Part shown: piece by piece, positions 15,521 to 21,884 of the stretch
Layout: every line of letters begins with the position of its first letter
Numbering within the stretch: the stretch's first letter is position 1
Virus record (IMG/VR): IMGVR_UViG_3300009451_000193
Coordinates: 1-25,267 of that record
DNA length: 25,267 bases
DNA from: a virus
Strand: one strand, 5' to 3'
Position numbers and translations under genes: made by a program
The notes under the pieces: generated by a model
Seen by the model: the letters and a program-made list of their open reading frames with translations, nothing else
Told to the model about the DNA's origin: nothing
The model's database searches: none

Positions 15521-16168
15521 TTAGTCTTCAGCGCAGATAGCGGAAGTACCGCCAATGGCGACAAAGTAGTAGGTGCCGGAGTCAACGTCAGGGACGGTGA
15601 CGGTTTCGTAAATGGTGCCGATTGAACTGGTCGTACCAGTAGCCACGGTTTCGCTAACCGTCGCGGTAGTGCTGATACAATCGGACTGGGTCGTGTCAAT
15701 GGCACTGGCAAAAGTAATGGTATAGGCTTCGCCAACCTTGAACCCAAATCCACTTACCGGCACTTCAGTGCCAACCGCCCCGCCGGTCGCGCTAACAATC
15801 AACGCCGGGTTGACGGTTACTTCGTAACTGGCAGAGTCGGTGCGGGCATCGTTGCGGGCAGTCAAGGTGTGAGTGCCTTGAACAAACTGAGAAACAATTT
15901 TAACCGTGCCGGTGAAAACGCCGCTGGCATTGGCTGCCCCGCGGGATAACCGGGTATTGTCAATCAGGATTTCAACAACTTCATCTTCTGTGAAGCCGCT
16001 GGCAACGATAGAATAACTTGTTCCCGGCAGAAGGGTGGTAGTGCCGGTCACGGTGGCCGAGGTCACTTCAAATTGAGCCTGAACTACATTTCCCTGGGGA
16101 AGAATAGCCAGCGCGCCCAACATCAGAACCAGAGCCAGAACAGAAACAACTGCTAATTTACGGTACAT
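15521..16168 (-). CDS. Secreted Ig-like (IPT/TIG-type) repeat protein
   Basis: A 215-residue protein with a clear Sec signal peptide: MYRKLAV, a hydrophobic core up to about residue 24, and a likely cleavage after VVQA near residue 32. The mature part is Thr/Ser/Val/Gly-rich with two beta-sandwich-like repeats, at about 34-118 (LLPGTSYSIVASGFTEDEVVEILID...) and 119-213 (GGAVGTEVPVSGFGFKVGEAYTITF...), the pattern of IPT/TIG or bacterial Ig-like domains. Two cysteines lie in the second repeat. There is no lipobox, sortase motif or anchor. AAAGGAGC precedes the ATG, and a terminator follows. A signal peptide is unexpected for a virion protein encoded next to the tail tube. It could be a moron that changes the host surface, or a decoration protein whose leader-like N-terminus has another role. 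Confidence 0.75.
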   Translation of the reverse strand: MYRKLAVVSVLALVLMLGALAILPQGNVVQAQFEVTSATVTGTTTLLPGTSYSIVASGFTEDEVVEILIDNTRLSRGAANASGVFTGTVKIVSQFVQGTHTLTARNDARTDSASYEVTVNPALIVSATGGAVGTEVPVSGFGFKVGEAYTITFASAIDTTQSDCISTTATVSETVATGTTSSIGTIYETVTVPDVDSGTYYFVAIGGTSAICAED

Positions 16169-16192
16169 AATTAATGCTCCTTTTTAGATTGA

Positions 16193-17281
16193 TTAGGTAG
16201 GTAACGAGTACCCAACATAGGTATTTTTCAGGGTTGCCTTCATGTAATCCTTGACGTTGGTGCTGTCGGCTTCAATCGCCACACCAGTGACTCCAAGGGT
16301 CAACATGTCGTCGCCGCTCAATTGAATGGCCTCAAACCGCCAGTCAATTTTCGGGGCTTCAAATTTCAAAGACCACGGCGCATCAACTGTGCCGGTATCA
16401 ATATTGCACGGCGATTCTACTTCGAGTTCAAAGTCGGTGTAGTCAATGCAGGGTTTGAAATCAAGCTGGGCCGGATCGCCGCCGTTCACGATGAAGCGGT
16501 AGAGGTCGGGGTTCTGCCATTTGTAGGTCGCTTCAATGGTCATAGACCGCTGGCGAGTGGTGTAACTGTCAGGGAAGTAACTCCCGACAACCATTTCCTC
16601 TTGCGGGCTGGTCGTATTGTTATTGATGCTCACTACGGCATTGGTGATGGAGATGGGCAATCCGCCCGACGGTCCCCAATTAGGCAGGCGCAGGCCGGTA
16701 CCTTTCATCGCAACGGGAACGCTGTCATAGTTCTCGGAACTGTTGCCGTTCCAACTCCAGCCACCGGGGTCTTCAAAGTGGAATTCCTGACCGAGAATGC
16801 CGAACTCGGCGGACATGGTCGAACCGGCGGCGATGCTGAACCGGGCCGAACTGATGATACAGTTCTCGCCGGATTCGCCCAGGTCGTCAGCGGAAGTCGA
16901 GCCGGGGATAATCCGGCGAAACCCAAAGTACGGAATGCTGACGCTGCCGGCCGGGTTCTGGCTGAACACGTGAGCGTTCCGGCCAGTCGTACCATCGACT
17001 GATGTTTCAGTGTATCCGAACAGGCCCAGCAGCAGCCAGCCGAATTGACCTTCCAGCCGGGGGGTCATTGTCAAGCCGCCGCCATAGAAGGCCATCGTCT
17101 TGTATGCCCCGGTAGGATTGTTCCCGCCATCGATTTCAGGCGGGGCCATTGCTTTAGCGATGTTGGGGCCAACCCCAACTCGTAATGCTTTGTGCCGATA
17201 CCATATCGGTGTAGTCTGGTTGAGCGCACCATTGACCTGCGGCCCAAACCCGATAAGGCCGGCTTGTGAAGTTACAGACAT
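16193..17281 (-). CDS. Major tail (tail tube) protein
   Basis: A 362-residue beta-rich protein encoded upstream of the tail chaperone genes, the standard place of the tube subunit. The N-terminal half has the tube-protein pattern: GGGLTMTPRLEGQFGWLLLGLFG (about 75-97), followed by HVFSQNPAGSVSIPYFGFRR. Later segments such as SSARFSIAAGSTMSAEFGILGQEF and RQRSMTIEATYKWQNPDLYRF continue the alternating strands. At 362 residues it is longer than minimal tube proteins (150-250), so it probably carries an extra outward domain. GAAAGGGGA precedes the ATG. The signal-peptide protein gene follows 24 bases later. Confidence 0.8.
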   Translation of the reverse strand: MSVTSQAGLIGFGPQVNGALNQTTPIWYRHKALRVGVGPNIAKAMAPPEIDGGNNPTGAYKTMAFYGGGLTMTPRLEGQFGWLLLGLFGYTETSVDGTTGRNAHVFSQNPAGSVSIPYFGFRRIIPGSTSADDLGESGENCIISSARFSIAAGSTMSAEFGILGQEFHFEDPGGWSWNGNSSENYDSVPVAMKGTGLRLPNWGPSGGLPISITNAVVSINNNTTSPQEEMVVGSYFPDSYTTRQRSMTIEATYKWQNPDLYRFIVNGGDPAQLDFKPCIDYTDFELEVESPCNIDTGTVDAPWSLKFEAPKIDWRFEAIQLSGDDMLTLGVTGVAIEADSTNVKDYMKATLKNTYVGYSLPT

Positions 17282-17316
17282 AATATGTCCCCTTTCAAAT
17301 TCAAATTATTGTTGGC

Positions 17317-18111
17317 TCAAGGGGTCTTTTCAGCGAGAACACGTTCGAGTCTGGAAATGAGTGACAGGCTTTCACTCGAAATGTTTCTCGCATATTTAAC
17401 ATTGAAATCCTTCAGGGTTTGCAACTTGATTGGCTGGCTCTCGATTGATGACAGGAGAGTTTTCCAATCTTTAATCCGGTTGCTTTCAAGGAAGAACACG
17501 CCGGATGCAGCCCGCAGAGCGTTGTACCCGCCATTGTTGGGGGCTACAAGTATCGAGCCGGCCAGCATAGCCGATAACGGCAAGGTCAGGTCGTTAACGC
17601 TGTCGCGTAACGATGTCAGCAGGATGACATCACATCGGGCCGCAAAGTCCTCGAAATCATCGGTAGTGACCTGTTCTTCGGCTTCACCCAGAGGTGAACC
17701 GTAAACCAGATACCGATACCCAAGTTTCTCGATAATCTTACGGCTGGATTGCGAAGCGTTGTTCAGTTCGTCATCAGGTTCGTGATTCATGATGCCAACA
17801 GTGAATTCGCCGTTATCAACATCCTTCCTTGGGGAAAACCCGAAGGGGGCGATAATTACCGGCTTGGACGGCTGTCTGTACATTTTCACGATAGATGCCT
17901 GGGCCTGAGTGTCACACACGATTGCGTCAGCATACGAGATGTATTCCCGCACCTGCTCGGTGTTCGGGTGATATATACGTGACGTGTTCGTGACATCAAG
18001 CGTAAGGTCGATGACAGAAGGAGTCGGCATATCTTCCGGGACATCCATCGGGTTAAAGGCCGGTTTCAGTTTGGTTTGATGGTAGAGCAAGCTTCTGATC
18101 TTTGATTTCAT
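17317..18111 (-). CDS. GT-B glycosyltransferase-like protein
   Basis: 264 residues that look like the C-terminal, nucleotide-sugar-binding half of a GT4-type glycosyltransferase. There is an upstream helix/strand segment (ISYADAIVCDTQAQASIVK, 58-76), the domain junction KPVIIAPFGFSP (83-94), then a Rossmann-like region: FTVGIMNH (103-110), YRYLVYGSP (132-140), CDVILLTSLRDSVNDLTLPLSAMLAGSILVAPNNGG (160-195). The last matches the family E/D-x7-E region in position, but the usual second Glu is not obvious (NDLTLPLSAMLAG). The N-terminal acceptor domain is short or missing, so activity is uncertain. AGGAAA precedes the ATG. It lies between a head-tail completion gene and the tube gene, where no glycosyltransferase is expected. 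It may modify virion proteins or host glycans, or be a structural derivative. Confidence 0.6.
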   Translation of the reverse strand: MKSKIRSLLYHQTKLKPAFNPMDVPEDMPTPSVIDLTLDVTNTSRIYHPNTEQVREYISYADAIVCDTQAQASIVKMYRQPSKPVIIAPFGFSPRKDVDNGEFTVGIMNHEPDDELNNASQSSRKIIEKLGYRYLVYGSPLGEAEEQVTTDDFEDFAARCDVILLTSLRDSVNDLTLPLSAMLAGSILVAPNNGGYNALRAASGVFFLESNRIKDWKTLLSSIESQPIKLQTLKDFNVKYARNISSESLSLISRLERVLAEKTP

Positions 18112-18129
18112 GAAATTTCCTGTTGGCTG

Positions 18130-18702
18130 CTATAGGTCAAAATATGTCTCGAACTGTAACCACATCTTGCCTTTGTATAGGGTTTTTTTGCCGGAGCCGC
18201 CCGGTCTGAGTTGTTTCTTTTTGACGGCATTATTAGACCTTACCAAATGATGACCGAAGTCATCCGCTTTTCTTAATCGTGCAAATTTACCGTTACGTAC
18301 ATCACCTTCCCTGATAATGGCATGATGAATACGCTTGAAGATGAGCTGAGCAGATTCGAGAGCTTCAATTTTGTCAGCATCAAGATTCTGGAAGAACAAG
18401 TTAAAATCAATTGTAAATCTGGTGTTATAGAACTGGCCGATACCTAATTCGGTATACTGCTTGCCGGGGTAGGCATTGTAGGCAGCACCGGGATTGGTCA
18501 TTTCTTCATCGAGCCATTTGTCCGGATCAGAGGGGTCATTGGGGGCAATTGAACAACTAAGAGCCACTTTTGAAAACTCAGATGAGCGCGGTCTGATTTC
18601 GGTTAGACTTAATTTGGATTTGTCATCTCTCGGTAATCCGGAATGTTCTTCCTGAATTATATCGAGTATGGTTTGCATGAGTTCGGTTTCAAGAACTACC
18701 AT
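18130..18702 (-). CDS. Head-tail completion / tail terminator-like protein
   Basis: A 190-residue protein encoded between the adaptor-like gene and the tube gene, where phages encode the stopper, neck or tail terminator protein. The N-terminus is helical (MQTILDIIQEEHSGL). The middle contains an alpha/beta pattern (YTELGIGQFYNTRFTIDFNLFF, then KIEALESAQLIFKRIHHAII), and the end (KMWLQFETYFDL) is a strand-like tail, all compatible with the tail-terminator fold. Two starts are possible, ATG 18702 and ATG 18678; neither has a strong ribosome binding site. A perfect inverted repeat lies 28 bases upstream. The assignment rests on gene order. Confidence 0.5.
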   Translation of the reverse strand: MVVLETELMQTILDIIQEEHSGLPRDDKSKLSLTEIRPRSSEFSKVALSCSIAPNDPSDPDKWLDEEMTNPGAAYNAYPGKQYTELGIGQFYNTRFTIDFNLFFQNLDADKIEALESAQLIFKRIHHAIIREGDVRNGKFARLRKADDFGHHLVRSNNAVKKKQLRPGGSGKKTLYKGKMWLQFETYFDL

Positions 18703-18730
18703 GATACACCAGATTGCATGATATTGTTAT

Positions 18731-18769
18731 CCCCAATTATCGATGATTAATTATCATCGATAATTGGGG
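18731..18769. repeat. Perfect 17-bp inverted repeat between connector genes
   Basis: CCCCAATTATCGATGAT and its exact reverse complement are separated by 5 bases (TAATT). The repeat lies in the 68-base gap between the adaptor stop (18771) and the next start (18702). No T-run follows on either strand, so it is not a standard intrinsic terminator. As RNA it would form a strong 17-bp hairpin that could slow polymerase, mark a processing point or protect an mRNA end; as DNA it could bind a dimeric protein. Confidence 0.8.
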
Positions 18770-18770
18770 G

Positions 18771-19391
18771 TTAGTTAGGTTCATCATCGTTATGAGCGTT
18801 GATGATGTCGTAAAATCTACGCTCATAGTAAGCGGCCACAACCAGAAACGGATTGTGCGTAGGATTGCCGGGTGCGTCAACCGGAGTAGCGTACATCCGG
18901 TATCTGGCATCCTCAATGGCTTCTTTCGCCATCGCTTGCATTCCCACGTAGTTAGCCAGTGCCTCGTGTGACCATCGAGGCGCATACACGATACTATTTT
19001 CGCCGGTGATGTCGGGATAGAAGGCGTAGTAGATAAACGCCCACGTATCAGATAATCCTGACAAATTCGCCAGAATAAGGGTGTCGTCAATGGTGTAGTA
19101 GCCGGTAACGCCTTCAATAGCATCGTCGAGAGAAATGCGGGGCATTTTTGTCCCGCACATCACGGCTTTGGGCTTGTAGTGATTTTCCGGTAAGGACACT
19201 ACGAAGCCGTCCTGCCTTGAGTAAGCACGACTCCGAACATAGGGTTTGGTGGTGGCCAAACGCATTTGGGCATTGTTCCACCAAATCCTAAGTTCTTCGT
19301 CAGAGTATTCTTTAGGCTGAGTTGAGCCGCTTGGCACCTGATCACTAAGGGTAGCCAGCACCAGCGGCTCAACATCTTTCCATTTCAACAT
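18771..19391 (-). CDS. Head-tail adaptor/connector-like protein
   Basis: A 206-residue protein encoded directly after the major capsid gene with a TAATG overlap, the usual place of the adaptor that docks on the portal (gp6/gp15-like). It starts with MLKWKDVEPLVLATLSDQVPSGS and has a helical pattern with ISLDDAIEGVTGYYTIDD, WSHEALANYVGMQAMAKEAIEDARYRMY and a C-terminal helix YYERRFYDIINAH, in line with the helical-bundle adaptor fold. Family identity is inferred from position and helix content. Confidence 0.55.
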   Translation of the reverse strand: MLKWKDVEPLVLATLSDQVPSGSTQPKEYSDEELRIWWNNAQMRLATTKPYVRSRAYSRQDGFVVSLPENHYKPKAVMCGTKMPRISLDDAIEGVTGYYTIDDTLILANLSGLSDTWAFIYYAFYPDITGENSIVYAPRWSHEALANYVGMQAMAKEAIEDARYRMYATPVDAPGNPTHNPFLVVAAYYERRFYDIINAHNDDEPN

Positions 19392-20860
19392 TACGGAGCA
19401 GTTCCGATACCAAAGGCCGGAGCAGCACCACTATGGAATACCACGTGGAACATCTCAGGCATAAAGGTTTGATATTTGAAGCGACCTTGCCAGATGAAGC
19501 GGTAAATAGCGTTCGCGTCATCAATCGGTTCTTTCGGGTACATCATGATAGGTTCGCCAACGCCGTTCACGACGCCAGGGCCACCGATGTAGATGGTAGC
19601 GTGGATGTCAACCGCTTTGGTAATCATTGAAAGTTGAGGGAATTCGTGGAACAGCGGTTTGTCGAAGGTGATGTTGTTCCCGTCAATTGCCACGATGCGC
19701 CGAATGCGCTGAGTGCCTTCCCGGTAATCTACGCCATCGATTACGCCGAAATCATCGGTCACGGTCTGGTGGATGGTCACGATGTCATTCACGGCGAAGC
19801 CGGAAGCGTCATCTACGGCAATCCAGTTACTTACGCCGCTTTGCTGACCGACGGTGTAAACACCATCAACCAGCACCGGGGAACCGCCATCGCCGGGGCC
19901 ATATTCGGCCTGGGTGTAGGCTCGGTGGCCTGTCGCGGTGTCCCAATCGCCACAATTCCACAGCACGTTGCGCCGGCTGTTGATGAAGCGGGTATTATCC
20001 CACATGCCCATCTCGTAGCGCAGCAGCATCGACGGGTCAGCGTACAGATGCGATTCACGCCATTCGGTGTCGGACGCGCTCTTGACCACTTTCAAGGTCG
20101 AAGGCGTGGTCACACAGAACAGGGTGCCTTGAATTCCGTTGGGATTCGCGGCCATCGGTACATCTTCGTAGGCCAAACTTTCCCACACGTCACGGCCAAG
20201 ACTGATGTCAAAAGTGTCAGTGGCCAGAATGCCGGTAAACTGCGGGTAACCGGTAGAGTGGCCGTGGCTGACAGTGCCACCGTTAATGGTGTGGAACCGT
20301 GGGCCTTCAAGGAAGGCGTTGCGGGCCAGCACATCCAAAGCAACGGTCACGCTCTCACCCAGAAGGGTACGGGCGATATTGATGAGGCCAATCTGACCGC
20401 GGAAGCGGTAAGCCTGAACCAGGTCATCGTAGCGATGTAAAGCGACTTTGTCAGCATGGTCTTGGAACACAATCTTTTTACTGAACGTATCAGTATAGTT
20501 ACCGGAGTACCAGATTTGGCGGCGGGCAACGGGCGTGATGTTCGGCTCCATTGCGTACACGCCTTGCCAGGTCATTTCCTCGGCAATTGCGCCGGTTCCG
20601 GTACGCATAGCAATTTGGGTCGGGACGAGAGGCCGGTACACGCTCATTGTGCGGTATTTTTCCAGCAGGGCCATCTGCACGCTAATGTCGTGCAAACTCT
20701 CAACTTGCGACCACATGTTGTCGCTGTATGCGCCAGGGCCTTCGTTGGCGTTTAGCGGGTTCGCTAAGGTGAAAGGCTCGCTCAGCGAATGGTCAAGTCT
20801 GGTAGGATATGGATTTTCTGATCCGGTACCAGTCCCCGGATACGTATAAGTCACAGTCAT
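19391..20860 (-). CDS. Major capsid protein
   Basis: A 489-residue protein encoded after the scaffold and before the connector genes. Features of HK97-fold capsid proteins of the N4 gp56-like type are visible: an extended N-terminal arm, an E-loop/P-domain-like stretch (ITPVARRQIWYSGNYTDTFSKKIVFQ, 108-133), a long spine-like helix (GQIGLINIARTLLGESVTVALDVLARNAFLE, 155-185), and an A-domain-like part (LFCVTTPSTLKVVKSASD). Residues about 325-410 (GVSNWIAVDDASGFAVNDIVTI...) look like an inserted beta-barrel domain. CAGGA lies 8 bases before the ATG, and the start region can pair with an upstream segment. No protease gene lies near it, so maturation by cleavage is not indicated. The high-copy role is inferred from order and fold pattern. 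Confidence 0.8.
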   Translation of the reverse strand: MTVTYTYPGTGTGSENPYPTRLDHSLSEPFTLANPLNANEGPGAYSDNMWSQVESLHDISVQMALLEKYRTMSVYRPLVPTQIAMRTGTGAIAEEMTWQGVYAMEPNITPVARRQIWYSGNYTDTFSKKIVFQDHADKVALHRYDDLVQAYRFRGQIGLINIARTLLGESVTVALDVLARNAFLEGPRFHTINGGTVSHGHSTGYPQFTGILATDTFDISLGRDVWESLAYEDVPMAANPNGIQGTLFCVTTPSTLKVVKSASDTEWRESHLYADPSMLLRYEMGMWDNTRFINSRRNVLWNCGDWDTATGHRAYTQAEYGPGDGGSPVLVDGVYTVGQQSGVSNWIAVDDASGFAVNDIVTIHQTVTDDFGVIDGVDYREGTQRIRRIVAIDGNNITFDKPLFHEFPQLSMITKAVDIHATIYIGGPGVVNGVGEPIMMYPKEPIDDANAIYRFIWQGRFKYQTFMPEMFHVVFHSGAAPAFGIGTAP

Positions 20861-20902
20861 AAATCTACTCCTGTTTAGGTTATTGGCTCAGGGTAGATTT
20901 AT
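20859..20902 (-). promoter_or_regulatory. Stem-loop over the capsid gene start
   Basis: ATAAATCTAC (20902-20893 on the minus strand) is the exact reverse complement of GTAGATTTAT (20868-20859), which contains the first two bases of the capsid ATG. The 24-base loop holds the ribosome binding site core. The hairpin could control how often the capsid gene is translated. The 10-bp stem is AT-rich and therefore of moderate stability. Confidence 0.4.
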
Positions 20903-20911
20903 GGCTCAGGG
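20884..20911. repeat. Direct repeat TGGCTCAGGG upstream of the capsid gene
   Basis: Two exact copies (20884-20893 and 20902-20911). A third exact copy is at 21867-21876 before the scaffold start, and a near copy (TGGCTCAAGGG, from 17313) lies before the tail tube gene. All four are in gaps before late structural genes, so a short shared control site is possible. A shared origin of the gap sequences would look the same. Confidence 0.5.
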
Positions 20912-20933
20912 TATTACATTACTTCAGGCTCTC

Positions 20934-21164
20934 TCAGACTACAGTGTTACGTTTGGTGCGCTGGACAATCATGTTCCCGATTAACAGACTGTTACTGCCG
21001 ATAAGGGCAATCAGTTCGTTAATGTCGAGTTCAAGATATTTCGCTATTACCGCGATGAGTAAATTCAAGGCAACTCCGGCCAGCGTCAGTTTTACCCGTC
21101 CGCTGTCAATCAGTGATTCTTTTTCAGGAGCTTCCTCAAGGACATCTTGACGTTGTAGTGCCAT
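20934..21164 (-). CDS. Small two-helix membrane protein
   Basis: A 76-residue protein encoded between scaffold and capsid genes, its ATG overlapping the scaffold stop (TAATG). After a charged N-terminus (MALQRQDVLEEAPEKESLIDSGR) come two hydrophobic stretches, LTLAGVALNLLIAVIAKYL (27-45) and LIALIGSNSLLIGNMIV (51-67), and a basic tail QRTKRN. The layout resembles small holin-like or phage membrane proteins. Its place among head assembly genes is unusual for a holin. It could anchor prohead assembly at the membrane or be an embedded lysis gene. The membrane segments are seen; the function is open. Confidence 0.65.
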   Translation of the reverse strand: MALQRQDVLEEAPEKESLIDSGRVKLTLAGVALNLLIAVIAKYLELDINELIALIGSNSLLIGNMIVQRTKRNTVV

Positions 21165-21850
21165 TAGGCGGGTCCTCCTCCGTTCCCATTATTATTTGCT
21201 TGATAGATGTACTGCTGGAGAGCATTGCTTTCGCTCTCGAACCCAGGTCGGCCAATGATTTCCTGCAAGCGATAGCTTGCCTCTTTCACGTTCTTGGGGC
21301 CGGTTTGGGCCGGTTGTCCGCCAGTACCGGAAGCGGGAGTGCCGCCGGCGCGGAACATATTTATGCTGTTTTCGACCTGAGATTTCAGTCCATTCGCGAA
21401 ACCGTTCAGAATTGTCTTTTGGGCTTCGGGGTCATCGACAATCTTAATCCCGTCAATCATCCCAATCAGGCCGTGATACTCAGGGGTATCTTTAATCGTT
21501 TTGTACAGGTTCAGTTGTTGTTCCGCGGCGGTAAGCTTGCCAGTGGTTTCACCGAACTGAGACTGCACTTGCTCGAATTGAGTTTTCCAGTTGACCAGTT
21601 CGCCATCTTTGGCTTGCAATGCTTTCTGCGCTTCATCATATTGCGCTTTAAGCTGCGCCATTTGCTCATTAAGCTGGGCATTGGCCGTGGTCACGTTTCG
21701 CTGAGACGATTCAAATTCACCAAACTTTGCTTCGTAACTCGAAACTTTGGCCTGGGCTTGCTCAAGCTGGCTGGTCAGGGACTCAACTTTCTTGGTGAGG
21801 GCGGTTGTGTCTACCGCCGGAACTTTTGGTTCGTTGTTTTCATCAGGCAT
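21164..21850 (-). CDS. Capsid scaffold protein
   Basis: A 228-residue (from ATG 21850) or 233-residue (from ATG 21865) protein encoded between portal and capsid genes. I favour 21850 because GGAG lies 9 bases before it, while the upstream ATG has no ribosome binding site. Residues about 20-125 form a long coiled coil rich in Q/E/K/A (KKVESLTSQLEQAQAKVSSY...). This is followed by a short globular part and a low-complexity Gly/Pro/Asn-rich C-terminal region (GGTPASGTGGQPAQTG, NNNGNGGGPA). This is the classical scaffold layout: an elongated helical protein that guides prohead assembly and then leaves. Confidence 0.75.
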   Translation of the reverse strand: MPDENNEPKVPAVDTTALTKKVESLTSQLEQAQAKVSSYEAKFGEFESSQRNVTTANAQLNEQMAQLKAQYDEAQKALQAKDGELVNWKTQFEQVQSQFGETTGKLTAAEQQLNLYKTIKDTPEYHGLIGMIDGIKIVDDPEAQKTILNGFANGLKSQVENSINMFRAGGTPASGTGGQPAQTGPKNVKEASYRLQEIIGRPGFESESNALQQYIYQANNNGNGGGPA

Positions 21851-21884
21851 AACTGTAGGCTCCATTTGGCTCAGGGGCGTTCAG

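Noticed and set aside
19634-20440. Plus-strand ORF (268 codons) opposite the capsid gene
   Set aside because: Shadow of the capsid reading frame; no start signal and no domain pattern.
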